From the NCBI RefSeq assembly GCF_024623785.1, contig NZ_JANKBZ010000039.1:48305-112304 (forward strand): 64,000 nt of DNA, written 5' to 3'. This document shows, one piece after another, positions 1-8,027 of the stretch. Position numbers and translations under genes: made by a program. This stretch comes from Archangium lipolyticum. GTDB taxonomy: Bacteria; Myxococcota; Myxococcia; Myxococcales; Myxococcaceae. The notes under the pieces are model-generated. The model was not told the origin of the DNA. It saw only the letters and a program-made list of their open reading frames with translations, and ran no database searches. Numbering within the stretch: the first letter of the stretch is position 1; every line of letters starts with the position of its first letter.

Positions 1-560
1 TGCTCGGTGAGGAAGAGCGTCCAGGTGCGCTTGAGGAAGTTGGTGACGTTGGTGACGATGACGGTGTCGTCGATGTCGCTGATGATGCCGTACTCGGCCT
101 CGGGGCCGGCCACGAGGACGGGGGTGCGCACGCGCTCCACGCCCTGGGAGGCGGGAGAGAGCAGCTCCAGCTCCACGTCGTGCCAGCCGGACTTCAGCCC
201 CTCGGGAGGGGACACCCAGAGCTCCAGGAAGCCCTCCTCGTCGGTGGTGCCCTCCCAGCGGTGCTCGCCCCAGCGCGCCACCAGGCGGGCATGGGGAATC
301 TCCACCGTCATGTAGCGCTTCCACGAGGCGATGGCGCTGCCCAGCAGGGTGTGCCGCTTCCAGGGCGGGCGCACGTGGCGGTTCTCCAGCACGCGGGCCT
401 TGATGACGGCCTGCCCGTTCGTCCCATAGCCGCGGTAGGGGAGGATGCGAGGCCGGCCGGCCAGCCCCAGCTTGCGCCGGATGCGCCAGCCCCACGCTTC
501 GGCGTGGTGCTCGACGAAGAAGGCGAGCCGGACGAGGGCATTGGGCCGCTTGCGGGACAT
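1..560 (-). CDS. App1-like phosphatidate phosphatase family protein (partial)
   Basis: The window edge cuts this gene; 186 N-terminal residues are visible from the ATG at 560. A beta-sandwich-like region comes first (about residues 30-150), followed by the motif SDIDDTV, in which D162, D164 and T166 form the DxDxT signature of the HAD-like phosphatases called App1 (DUF2183). Known App1 proteins dephosphorylate phosphatidate at membranes. The bacterial members are poorly studied, so the substrate here is inferred. No signal peptide is visible. The remaining HAD motifs would lie beyond base 1, so completeness of the catalytic site cannot be judged. Confidence 0.8.
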   Translation of the reverse strand, partial: MSRKRPNALVRLAFFVEHHAEAWGWRIRRKLGLAGRPRILPYRGYGTNGQAVIKARVLENRHVRPPWKRHTLLGSAIASWKRYMTVEIPHARLVARWGEHRWEGTTDEEGFLELWVSPPEGLKSGWHDVELELLSPASQGVERVRTPVLVAGPEAEYGIISDIDDTVIVTNVTNFLKRTWTLFLTE

Positions 561-645
561 GGGCGCACAGCTTCCTTCCTTCGGTCCTCCCAGACAATGA
601 CTCTATCGGAGGCGCATCGCCCATCCCCCCAGTTCGTGACAGTGC

Positions 646-1161
646 CTAATCCCCCTTGCCGTTCCGCACGTCAGTCACCTGGGGATGGCCGCCAGCCCCA
701 CCACTCCTCGTCTTCGCCTGCAGGTCCATCAACTGCCGAAGCACCCCACCCGTGACGGGATGCCCGAGCAGATCGACCAGGGCCTGCTCCAACGATGGCT
801 TGTCATGGCAGTACTCATGGACATCGGCGTAGGCGATGGAGACGGGATAACCGCGGGGGGAGAGCTTGTACTCGCACAACTCCACGGCACCCGATTGCGT
901 CCCATCTGCGATCCTGGCCTCGAGCGCCTCGTAGGATTCATAGGTGGGCAAGACACCCGTCACCACGTCGGCGATGGTCTTATTCCCGCGACGTTCTCTC
1001 GACTTCTCCCTGTACGACAAGCTGATGGCCCCTCCACTCGCAGCACTCACCTGCTTCGCGCAATCATCGAACACCGCGAAGATCTCCTTCCTCGCGCGGT
1101 CCGCCGATTCGTAGGCCTCAAGACCTTTGTGGAATGCGTCTTGGAAGCTCGTCATGCTCAT
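646..1161 (-). CDS. Hypothetical protein, coupled to the EEP nuclease gene
   Basis: This 171-residue soluble protein matches no family I recognise. The ATG at 1161 is chosen because it overlaps the stop codon of the upstream nuclease gene as ATGA, which suggests translational coupling; a second ATG lies two codons later. The N-terminal third is rich in Lys, Glu and Ala and looks helical. The middle contains ELCEYKLSPRGYPVSIAYADVHEYC, here named only by position (about residues 96-120), and has the look of a small alpha/beta fold. Because it follows a DNase-like gene it could be a partner or immunity factor, but nothing in the sequence proves this. Confidence 0.6.
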   Translation of the reverse strand: MSMTSFQDAFHKGLEAYESADRARKEIFAVFDDCAKQVSAASGGAISLSYREKSRERRGNKTIADVVTGVLPTYESYEALEARIADGTQSGAVELCEYKLSPRGYPVSIAYADVHEYCHDKPSLEQALVDLLGHPVTGGVLRQLMDLQAKTRSGGAGGHPQVTDVRNGKGD

Positions 1162-2065
1162 GCTCCTGGATTTTCTGAGGGGCGCATGTGGGTCAGCACG
1201 CCCAGGATGGGGAAGTGATCGAAGGAAGAGGCGAATCTGCCCGGGGATCTCAACAAAGGAGGCTTCTGCCAGATTCGTGTGCCCCCTTCCTTGAGGACCC
1301 AACCCGGGCCGGACAGGAGAGAAGCCGATACCAGGAATTGGTCATACGTATGCCAGTGCGTGGCGACCGTACCCTCGAAGTAGTGGGTGCCCGCTCCGAG
1401 GCGACCATCCTTCTCTTCTTCGAGCACCTGCCGCTCCCCCATGAGTCGCCAGAAGGGGTTGTACAAGAGCTGGGGCACCTTCCGGACCAGGTTCCGATCC
1501 CTCGACCCCAGCAGGGCGGTACTCATGGACTCGTTGAACGGCTCGTCGTTGAAATCACCGAGAACCATCACTTGGGTCGGACGCTGACCTGAGTTGGATA
1601 GCTCGTCGATACGCGTCTGGAGGGCCATCCCGAGCCCCGCGAGGGCCAATGCACGGCGAAGAGATGGAAGGGCGCTGACGAGGGGACGATGGAAAAGAGC
1701 AGGTGCATGCCCACATGAAGCCTTTTCCCACCCCAACGGTCGTATAGCTCCCATGGCCCACCGATGCGCTGGAGCCTGTCCCCATTGTAGAGCACCGCCA
1801 GGTTCCGGTGACCTCCTCCTTCTGGACCAGCGTCGACCAAGAAACGCCTTGAAAACTCAGGCTCACAGGCCCGCCTGAGTCGCTCTGCCTCCTCCGCCGT
1901 CACTTCGCCAAGCGCCAGCAGGTCGACAGCGTCGATCTGGATCAATTGCCGGACGACCTCGCGAGTACAGTCCCACTGTTCAGGCGGGTGTACCACCTGC
2001 TGGCGCTTTCGAGGCGGCCGGAGCCCTGTGTTCCACCAAGCAAAAAAGAGGAGGTCTTCCTGCAC
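1158..2065 (-). pseudogene. Endonuclease/exonuclease/phosphatase (EEP) family protein, frameshifted
   Basis: Two overlapping frames together give one EEP (DNase I-like) protein. The 5' frame, from a GTG at 2065 with GAAGG upstream, carries the N-terminal WWNTGLRP strand and the HLFAVHWPSR motif. The 3' frame carries VMVLGDFNDEP, which holds the metal and catalytic Asp/Asn residues, and ends with FDHFPI, which holds the catalytic His. The frames join if one G is added to a run of four G near 1640, giving WPSR followed by GLGMALQTRIDE. All catalytic blocks survive, so this is either a very recent mutation or a homopolymer sequencing error. Family members cleave phosphodiesters in DNA, RNA or lipids; the substrate is unknown. 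Confidence 0.75.
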
Positions 2066-2179
2066 ATCATGGGCCTTCAGAAGATATTACCTGAAAAGTA
2101 ACTTGGAGGCCCAGAATACGACCGCTCCCGAGCGGTAGGCGACCGGGCGGCTCCTCTCTCCAGCTCCCGTCCGGGCGGC

Positions 2180-2824
2180 TCACTCCACCCCCTGTGCAGT
2201 CAGCTCGCGGGCGAACAGCACGCGGGGGTGGGCGAGCAGCGCGAAGGCCTCGCGTACCGTCCAGTAGAAGCGGCCGGAGGCGCGCAGGTTGCGGTCGGTG
2301 AGGAAGGCGGGGCTGGTGGAGACCTCGAAGCCGTGGAGCCGGAAGTACTGGCGGGCGCGAAGCAGGTGGTAGGGGTCGGACACCACCACCACGCGGCGGG
2401 CGCCGAGCGAGCGCAGCAGCGCCGAGGAGAAGCGCGCGTTCTGCTCGGTGGAGTGGCTCTGCTCCTCGAGGAGACAGGCGTCCGCGGGCACGCCGAGCCG
2501 CACGGCGACGTCGCGCATGACGCGGGCCTCGGAGGGGGAATTGACGCCCACGCCGCCGGAGAAGAGGAGCCGGGGAGCGAGACCCTGGTGGTAGAGGTCC
2601 ACGGCCTTCTCGACGCGGGCGCGCAGTGCGGGAGAGGGGACGCCGCCCGGCAGCACGCGGGCGCCGAGCACCACCACGACATCGGCCCGGGTGGCGCGCT
2701 CACGCTGGCCGAAGCGGTCCACGACGAAGGCCAGGCCGAAGACGCCGCAGGTGAGGACGCCCAGGCCCACGAGCACCAGGCGCCGGAGGGAGCCCGGCCC
2801 CTTCTGGAGAGCGAGAGGAGGCAT
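2180..2824 (-). CDS. YdcF/SanA family (DUF218) membrane-anchored protein
   Basis: The 214-residue protein begins with a short cytoplasmic stretch and one membrane segment (about residues 15-33). The DUF218 domain follows, with its typical VVVVLGARVLPGGVPS opening, the LLFSGG block and the late VVVVSDPYHLLRA block. Family members such as SanA affect envelope permeability, and YdcF binds S-adenosylmethionine; the reaction is not established. The ATG overlaps the stop codon of the upstream glycolipid-binding-like gene (TGATG), so the two are probably translated together. The partner fits a role in the cell envelope. Confidence 0.85.
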   Translation of the reverse strand: MPPLALQKGPGSLRRLVLVGLGVLTCGVFGLAFVVDRFGQRERATRADVVVVLGARVLPGGVPSPALRARVEKAVDLYHQGLAPRLLFSGGVGVNSPSEARVMRDVAVRLGVPADACLLEEQSHSTEQNARFSSALLRSLGARRVVVVSDPYHLLRARQYFRLHGFEVSTSPAFLTDRNLRASGRFYWTVREAFALLAHPRVLFARELTAQGVE

Positions 2825-3384
2825 CAGCGCGGGGGCAGGCGGCGGAAGAGGCCGGGGTAGTCGAGGACGAGGCTGGCCGGGTCGACGGGGAGCTCGGCGC
2901 GGAAGCCGGTCTCGAGGCTCTCGAAGAGGTAGAGGGCGGGGCCGAGAGAAGTGTAGCGCTGGCGGCAGCGGCGGGTGGAGAGCGAGGGGACGTCGAGGTA
3001 GACGACGGCGATGTCATCGGACGCATCGGGGGCGAGCCCGAGGCGCCGGATCGGGAGGGTGTTGGTGAAGGGGGTGACGGAGATGTCCACGTCGATGCAG
3101 CCATCGAGCTCGGGCTGGGACCGGCCCTTGTCGTCGGACCACTGGCCGGCCCCATCGGAGCGGAGGGAGAGCCGGGCATCACTGCCGAGGAGGGCCAGCT
3201 CCACCTCGCGAACGCGGCAGGCGGAGTCGGTGCGCAGGAAGTAGCGAAGGGAGAAGCGGCGGCCCTGGTCCGAGACGCCCTCGACGGTGCTGTGCGCGGT
3301 GAGAGCACCGGAGACCTCGCGGAGGACCAGATGCTCGTGACCCGGGCCGGACCAGGGGGCCCAGGCGACGTGTAGCTCGTTCAT
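2824..3384 (-). CDS. Putative glycolipid-binding family protein (DUF1089)
   Basis: This 186-residue protein starts with MNELHVAWAPW and carries the family core, in which GQWSDDKGRSQPELDGCID (about residues 82-101) is followed by DISVTPFTNTLPIRRL. These are the hallmark strands of the Glycolipid_bind family, whose Pseudomonas PA1994 structure resembles LolA and LolB and points to lipid binding. No signal peptide is visible. It is the first gene of a pair with the YdcF-like gene. The first 48 bases of the coding region and leader are duplicated at 9789-9836 next to a toxin gene. In-frame ATGs lie upstream (up to 3447), but the one at 3384 fits the family's usual start. Confidence 0.85.
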   Translation of the reverse strand: MNELHVAWAPWSGPGHEHLVLREVSGALTAHSTVEGVSDQGRRFSLRYFLRTDSACRVREVELALLGSDARLSLRSDGAGQWSDDKGRSQPELDGCIDVDISVTPFTNTLPIRRLGLAPDASDDIAVVYLDVPSLSTRRCRQRYTSLGPALYLFESLETGFRAELPVDPASLVLDYPGLFRRLPPR

Positions 3385-3526
3385 GCTCGGACGCAGCATA
3401 CGGGAGCCCCGGCCGTGGGCCAGGAGAACCTTCATGCCCGCGAGCACCGGACCTGTCCACGTTCCATTAGAATCGACCGCTCTCTCTTATCGGCATCATT
3501 CTGGCCGTGACGCACTGCTGCTGCGA

Positions 3527-3735
3527 CTACCCCCTGGCTCCGATCTCGAGAAACGACGTAACGAATGGAATAACGCACGAGAGAAATACCGTAGGGATTG
3601 GATCGAAGAATATGGAGGCTGGCCTACTGATACGAACGGGAACAGCTGGCCAGGACATCACGTTTTCGACCTGAGACGTGGCGGGCCGTCGACAATACCA
3701 GGCGGTATCATTCCCGTGCCGCTGGATACTCATTC
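3527..3735 (+). pseudogene. Remnant of a polymorphic-toxin nuclease C-terminus (GHH type)
   Basis: An open stretch without a convincing start encodes about 68 residues that read like the C-terminal tip of a secreted nuclease toxin. An Arg/Lys/Trp-rich helix is followed by YGGWPTDTNGNSWPGHHV, then DLRRGG and IIPVPLDTH. The order WPGHH, D...GG, N/G-I-I-P-x-P, H is shared by HNH-like toxin modules at the ends of RHS and other polymorphic toxins in soil bacteria. The base composition is less G+C-rich than the neighbours. No delivery domain or immunity gene adjoins it, so it is probably the debris of a replaced toxin tip. Confidence 0.4.
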
Positions 3736-3763
3736 TCTCCCACGAAGGGGGCGAAGTGAACCC

Positions 3764-3835
3764 CGGCCAGCGTCGCTGACGCTCCGACTGTTCCACATGG
3801 CCGGAACGGGTGTTCCACTTCGCCGGAATACGCAA
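3764..3835 (-). mobile_element. IS21-like terminal sequence without transposase
   Basis: Read on the minus strand from 3835, the sequence opens with TGCGTATTCCGG and then holds two related blocks, CCGGCGAAGTGGAACA and CCGGCCATGTGGAACAG, followed by a GTTCACTTCG block. Ends with several internal copies of a short repeat are typical of IS21-family elements. No istA or istB reading frame is nearby, so this would be a solo end left after deletion. It abuts the stop codon of the TipAS-domain gene. The call rests on remembered IS21 ends and needs a database match. Confidence 0.35.
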
Positions 3836-4222
3836 CTACCGCACGTTCTGCTGCGCGTAGGCGTAAATCGCCTCGCCCAGAAACTCAACCATGCGCGGGT
3901 GGTACCCGTTGTGAAACGCCTTCATGTCGGCGTTGTCTGCGTAGAACAGGGCGGTGCCCACATAGGCGTCACGCGACGGCGTGTAAAAGCGCGATGCGAT
4001 GGCAAAGTGTTTTGCCATCAGGGCCTGGATTGCGGGAGACGCGGGGGCGTTCGCATCGATCAGCGGGGCCAGTTCTTTGTAGAACGCATCGAAGTCGGCA
4101 TGCGCCTGGGGCTTGTCGACATGCGCCCAGTTGTTCGTGCTGGCCAGGGACTGTTCCTGCTCCGCGCGCTGTGCGGCGCGGCATTGGTCGAGGTATTCGG
4201 GTGTGGCCTGTTGAAGACCCAT
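3836..4222 (-). CDS. TipAS antibiotic-recognition domain protein
   Basis: The 128 residues match a stand-alone TipAS domain. A helical N-terminus is followed by DFDAFYKELAPLIDANAPA, then IQALMAKHFAIASRFYTPS and the ending GYHPRMVEFLGEAIYAYAQQ. TipAS is the globin-like domain by which TipA-type MerR regulators bind thiopeptide antibiotics; here there is no DNA-binding part. Stand-alone copies may bind or sequester such compounds, which is inference. Its G+C content and codon use are clearly lower than the flanks, and an IS21-like end touches its 3' side, so it was probably acquired. The ATG at 4222 is the first in frame. Confidence 0.75.
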   Translation of the reverse strand: MGLQQATPEYLDQCRAAQRAEQEQSLASTNNWAHVDKPQAHADFDAFYKELAPLIDANAPASPAIQALMAKHFAIASRFYTPSRDAYVGTALFYADNADMKAFHNGYHPRMVEFLGEAIYAYAQQNVR

Positions 4223-4361
4223 GGTGTCGTGTGTTCGTTTCTAAAAAATGATGAGCGCGCCGCAGCGTGCGTCGCCACTGGCAGGGCAGTCCAACCGAGG
4301 GGAACGCGGACTATAGCGGCGCATCTGCGCAAGCCGCAACCGCCCTCGAGTGCGGAGCTCC

Positions 4362-4390
4362 CTCCACCTCCCTCTCCCGTTGGGAGAGGG
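4362..4390. repeat. Dispersed palindromic repeat, copy 1
   Basis: The arms CCCTCTCCC and GGGAGAGGG are separated by three bases. This is the shortest copy of a 35-base element found six times between genes in this window. It lies just past the 3' end of the DUF6463-DUF2867 gene. Confidence 0.7.
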
Positions 4391-4401
4391 TCTGGGCGCT
4401 C

Positions 4402-5268
4402 TCAGGCCAGGCCCAGGGCGGGCCCTTGCCGCGCCGCGCTCCGGGCCATTCCCCCCACGACGAGGTGATGGAAGGGCCGGATGACGTTGAAGTACACCGG
4501 TCCGGTCCAGTGCCGGTAGTGCACCAGCGTCACGACGTGGAAGCGCTTCCGGGCTCCGCCGGTCGGCTCCATGACGACGGCGAGGGTCGCCTCCAGGTGC
4601 GAGTCCGTCGCCGCCGCCACCCAGACGTGCTCCTCCTCCGCGTGGCGCACCGTGAAGAACGCGGCGGCGCTGCCCGGGGTCATGGGGATGTCTTCCGGGC
4701 GCGGGTGCTGGGGCCTGGGAATGCCGAGCTGCCTCAGCCCGAGCATCCGGACGAAGACGCGCCGCACCCCATACAGGGCCGTCACCCACGCGGGCTGGTA
4801 CGACAGCAGCCCCGCGAGGAAGGCGCGCAGCGAGGCCTCTGATTCCACCGTCTTCACGTCCACGTGGTCCGCCCGTTTCGCGAAGGGGCGCAGCACCTCT
4901 GGCAGTGCCTTGGGCGTTCGGGCCTGGAAGAGGACGCGAAGGCCCAGCGGGAAGAACACCCAGGCTCCGGTCTCGAACATGGGGACCACGCAGAAGAGAG
5001 CCACGCCGAGCAGCCCCCAGCCGAAGCTCGCCGGGAGGGGGCGGTTCAGCTCGCGCTCCACCCAGCGGCACAGCGCTCCGATGAGGAGCATGAGCCCGCC
5101 CGCGGCCAGGAACCAGAAGGCCGCCGCGCGGGCACTGGTGTCCTCGCCCACGCTGTTGAACACGCCCGCATGCACCATTTCCAGCAGCGGCTTCCGGTAG
5201 ACCACCAGCCCCACGACCTGGTGCACCGCTCCGGTGAGTATCAGCAACGACCCGTTCGTCACTCGCAT
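4402..5268 (-). CDS. DUF6463-like membrane domain fused to a DUF2867-like domain
   Basis: The 288-residue protein has two parts. Residues 1 to about 115 hold four hydrophobic segments of the DUF6463 type (TNGSLLILTGAVHQVVG opening). Residues 125-288 resemble DUF2867, with HVWVAAATDSHLEATLAVV and the ending VIRPFHHLVVGGMAR, a fold seen alone or after NAD-binding epimerase domains. Neither domain has a settled function. The ATG at 5268 is preferred over the GTG at 5277 because a G-rich ribosome site lies just upstream. The gene faces a TetR regulator, with two palindromic operators between them, so it is probably repressed by that regulator. Confidence 0.7.
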   Translation of the reverse strand: MRVTNGSLLILTGAVHQVVGLVVYRKPLLEMVHAGVFNSVGEDTSARAAAFWFLAAGGLMLLIGALCRWVERELNRPLPASFGWGLLGVALFCVVPMFETGAWVFFPLGLRVLFQARTPKALPEVLRPFAKRADHVDVKTVESEASLRAFLAGLLSYQPAWVTALYGVRRVFVRMLGLRQLGIPRPQHPRPEDIPMTPGSAAAFFTVRHAEEEHVWVAAATDSHLEATLAVVMEPTGGARKRFHVVTLVHYRHWTGPVYFNVIRPFHHLVVGGMARSAARQGPALGLA

Positions 5269-5294
5269 GTGCAGCACCCCGTTCTCGTCATAGG

Positions 5295-5326
5295 ATACGG
5301 CACCGTATCCCGATACGGTGCCGTAT
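5295..5326. promoter_or_regulatory. Paired TetR operator, ATACGG-N2-CCGTAT twice
   Basis: Two perfect 14-base palindromes lie at 5295-5308 (ATACGGCACCGTAT) and 5313-5326 (ATACGGTGCCGTAT), 18 bases centre to centre. They sit in the short gap between the divergent membrane-protein gene and the TetR gene, where binding would block both promoters. Confidence 0.75.
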
Positions 5327-5391
5327 TGTCCAGGCCCCTGTGGACGCCACCCTGGACGCCGGGAAGGGGGTCCGCCAGACTGCGGCGAACG

Positions 5392-6021
5392 ATGAGACGC
5401 ACTTCCGCACGTACACCCGCGCCCACGCCCCTACGGCCACTCGAGGACATTCGCGGGCAGCGCCGGGGCCCGGGGCTCTCGGCCGAGGACTGGGCGGACG
5501 CCGCGCTCTGGAGCCTCGCGGATGGCATCGAGGCCCTTTCGGTGGAGAAGCTGGCCCGGCGGCTTGGGGTGACGAAGGGGGGCTTCTACTGGCATTTCAA
5601 GGACCGCGCGGAGTTGCTCCAGGCGGCGCTCGCACGCTGGGAGCAACTGGCGACCACCCATGTCATCGCCCGGCTGGACGCACTGCGAGACCCCCGGGAG
5701 CGGCTGTATCAACTCCTGGTGTTGACGTTCGAGGCGGACCCGCAGGGGAAGATCGAGGTCGCCATCGTCGCGGGCGCCGCCGCGGATCCACGCATCCAGC
5801 CGGTCCTCGCGCGTGTGTCACAGCGGCGCATTGGCTATCTGGTGACGCTGTACCGGGCGCTCGGCCTGCCGGCTCGCGAGGCGCGCCACTGGGCGCTGCA
5901 GGCCTATTCCACGTACGTGGGTCTCCTGCACCTGGCCATCTCCAGCCCGGACACGCTGGGTACGAGCCGCGCCCGCGCCGACTACGTCAAGCACCTCACC
6001 CGGGCGCTGATTCCGGCGTGA
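5392..6021 (+). CDS. TetR/AcrR family transcriptional regulator
   Basis: This 209-residue regulator has an N-terminal extension rich in Arg and Pro (about 25 residues). The TetR helix-turn-helix covers about residues 44-90 and contains EALSVEKLARRLGVTKGGFYWHFKDRAELLQ. The C-terminal ligand domain is unremarkable and gives no clue to the inducer. The ATG at 5392 gives the usual family length. It is transcribed away from the DUF6463-DUF2867 gene, and the paired palindromes at 5295-5326 are the obvious binding sites, which implies autoregulation and control of the divergent gene. Confidence 0.9.
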   Translation: MRRTSARTPAPTPLRPLEDIRGQRRGPGLSAEDWADAALWSLADGIEALSVEKLARRLGVTKGGFYWHFKDRAELLQAALARWEQLATTHVIARLDALRDPRERLYQLLVLTFEADPQGKIEVAIVAGAAADPRIQPVLARVSQRRIGYLVTLYRALGLPAREARHWALQAYSTYVGLLHLAISSPDTLGTSRARADYVKHLTRALIPA

Positions 6022-6224
6022 GCAGTGTCCAGCTTCAGGTCCTTGTTCAGTCCCGCGCCCCGGCTCACGCGCGCGAAGCCCCAGATGAACCCCTCCATCA
6101 GGTGTCGCAGCGTGAGCCCCGCCGCCAGCGGAACGTGCCAGTCGAAGCCTCCACAACCTGGGTGCGCGCCGAAGCCACTTCGAGTCGGTCTCGCTCCGAG
6201 CCCCGCGGGGAGTCATGTGGGGGC

Positions 6225-6812
6225 TCACCCGGCACTCGATCGGAGAGCCCCCAGCATGATGTGCGAGAGCGCGCTGACCGCCTGCGCGCGTGAGAGTCGG
6301 CCCGAGGCCGCGGCCTGCGACAGGGAATCGGAGGCACCGAGGAGGCCCGTCAGCAGCGCCTGCCCCTCCCCTCGGGGGAGCTTCGTGAAGGGCGCGAACG
6401 CCTTGCGGAGCTCGGCGATATAGGAGTCACGCAGGGACTGCAGGAAGTCCTCCATCTCCTCGGTGGCGGAGAGCGCCGCGGCGATCGCGCCAAACTCCGG
6501 CCCAGCTGTGAGGAGGCAGTCCACATAGGCGGCGCTGACGATCCCGACGACGTCCTCGAGCGTCCTCCCGTTGGCCTCCAGGGCCGCGCGCATGGCCTGG
6601 GCCTGTCGCTCGTCATAGTCGCGATACAGCGCGATGAGCAGCCCGGAGCGCGAGCCGAAGTGCTCGTAGGCGATCGGCTTGGTCACGCCTGCACGCTCGG
6701 CCAGATAGGAGAGCGTCAGCGCCTCGGTGCCCTCGGACCGGACGATCTCGAGCGCCGTCTCCAGGAGCTGCCTCCTGCGCGCCTCCTTCGCCATTCGTTT
6801 CGCCACCGCCAA
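6225..6812 (-). CDS. TetR family transcriptional regulator
   Basis: The 195-residue protein opens with an Arg/Lys-rich stretch and a canonical TetR helix-turn-helix at about residues 14-60 (TLSYLAERAGVTKPIAYEHFGSR). Its ligand-binding half is helical and not distinctive. A second in-frame ATG at 6794 is also possible. It is divergent from the saccharopine-dehydrogenase-like gene at 6973, and the gap holds two TTAC-N5-GTAA palindromes, so it probably represses that gene and itself. Confidence 0.9.
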   Translation of the reverse strand: MAVAKRMAKEARRRQLLETALEIVRSEGTEALTLSYLAERAGVTKPIAYEHFGSRSGLLIALYRDYDERQAQAMRAALEANGRTLEDVVGIVSAAYVDCLLTAGPEFGAIAAALSATEEMEDFLQSLRDSYIAELRKAFAPFTKLPRGEGQALLTGLLGASDSLSQAAASGRLSRAQAVSALSHIMLGALRSSAG

Positions 6813-6883
6813 TGCTCGTGCCTCCCGTTCCCCGGCCGCCCAGGGCCAGGGACGTTCATACCCCGAACCTCCTGGCAGTCATA

Positions 6884-6910
6884 TTACCATGCGTAACTTA
6901 CTATTGGTAA
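6884..6910. promoter_or_regulatory. Paired TetR operator, TTAC-N5-GTAA twice
   Basis: TTACCATGCGTAA (6884-6896) and TTACTATTGGTAA (6898-6910) are two 13-base inverted repeats, 14 bases centre to centre. They lie between the divergent TetR gene and the oxidoreductase gene, in an AT-rich island that probably holds both promoters. Confidence 0.75.
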
Positions 6911-6972
6911 TTAGAGAAGCGCCGTGGGGCATTCAGTCGATACGTCATCGAGAGCCCCCCGGGAGAACACTC

Positions 6973-7965
6973 GTGAAGGCACGCATCCTCATCGCAGGGG
7001 GTTATGGGCTGGTGGGCAGTTTCATCGCGCGGCACGTCAGGAAGCTCAGCAAGGAGGTGGAGCTCATCCTCGCGGGGCGGAATCCCGAGAAGGGGGCGGC
7101 CCTCGCACGCGAGCTGGGCGGTGCCACGACGGCTCGGCTCGACGTATCGAACGCCGCAAGGGGACTGAGTGAGGTGGGACATGTCGACCTCATCGTCGCG
7201 GCCTTGCAGGATCCCGGCGACAACCTCATCCACGCCGCACTGTCGCGTGGCGTCGCACACATCGGCATCACGAAGCTGGCGGAGGACGTCGCGCCTGCGA
7301 CCTTCGCGGCGCTGCGCTCGCCTCCGACGCGGCCCATCGTCCTGCTGGGGCACTGGCAGGCAGGCGTCCTGCTGCACGCCGCGTGGAAGGCCGCCGAGCC
7401 GTTCAGCCGTGTGGACTCGATCCAGCTCGCGGGGCTCTACGATACGAAGGACCCGATTGGCCAGATGACCGCCAGCGACAGCGAGCATTTCGTCGGCCGC
7501 GCGCTGTTGCGTGAGGCCGGAGCCTGGAAGTGGCTTGACGCCACGCAGCACGTCAGGGACATCCGCCTATCGGACGGGCGTGTCCTGCAGGGGCTCCCCA
7601 TGTCCGTGCTCGACGTGCCAAGCCTCGCCGCCGTGACGGGGGCCCCCAATGTCCGCTTTGACTTCGTCCAGGGGGACTCCCTGGGCACTCTGGCCGGAGG
7701 CCCGGCTTCCCATGACCTCTACATCGACATCGAAGGCCTCCTGAAGGAAGGAACGCCGGCCCGCCGGAGAACGATGGTCTCCGGTCCGGCTGGCAACGCG
7801 CACCTGACCGCGCTGGGGGTTCTGGTCGTCATCGAGCGTGTCCTGGGCCTGGACGGACGGCCCGCCGCCCCGGGTGGCCTGCACCTGCCCGAGACGCTCG
7901 TGGCGCCCGACGAGGCCCTCGCGCGGTTCAAGGAGTTCGGCGTCCACATCGCCAGCGATGCCTGA
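6973..7965 (+). CDS. Saccharopine dehydrogenase-like NAD(P)-binding protein
   Basis: The protein has 330 residues from a GTG at 6973, preceded by GGGAGAA at a good distance. An N-terminal Rossmann fold begins KARILIAGGYGLVGSFIAR (glycine motif at about residues 8-14) and ends its nucleotide half with VDLIVAALQDPG. The remainder resembles the substrate half of saccharopine dehydrogenase-like reductases (Sacchrp_dh_NADP), enzymes often of unknown substrate. The neighbouring divergent TetR gene and doubled operator suggest induction by a small molecule, perhaps the substrate. The next gene, a Coa1-like protein, follows after 62 bases but is probably unrelated. Confidence 0.8.
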   Translation: MKARILIAGGYGLVGSFIARHVRKLSKEVELILAGRNPEKGAALARELGGATTARLDVSNAARGLSEVGHVDLIVAALQDPGDNLIHAALSRGVAHIGITKLAEDVAPATFAALRSPPTRPIVLLGHWQAGVLLHAAWKAAEPFSRVDSIQLAGLYDTKDPIGQMTASDSEHFVGRALLREAGAWKWLDATQHVRDIRLSDGRVLQGLPMSVLDVPSLAAVTGAPNVRFDFVQGDSLGTLAGGPASHDLYIDIEGLLKEGTPARRRTMVSGPAGNAHLTALGVLVVIERVLGLDGRPAAPGGLHLPETLVAPDEALARFKEFGVHIASDA

Positions 7966-8027
7966 GGCTGCCATGCTCCGCGTGACGAGCAACCTCCAAC
8001 GCCCCCCAGGCAGGGATCGCGCCGCCA

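Noticed and set aside
6022..6224. Minus-strand stretch reading FDWHVPLAAGLTLRHL, like the end of a protein.
   Set aside because: It has no start or full domain and is too short to assign; at most a remnant.
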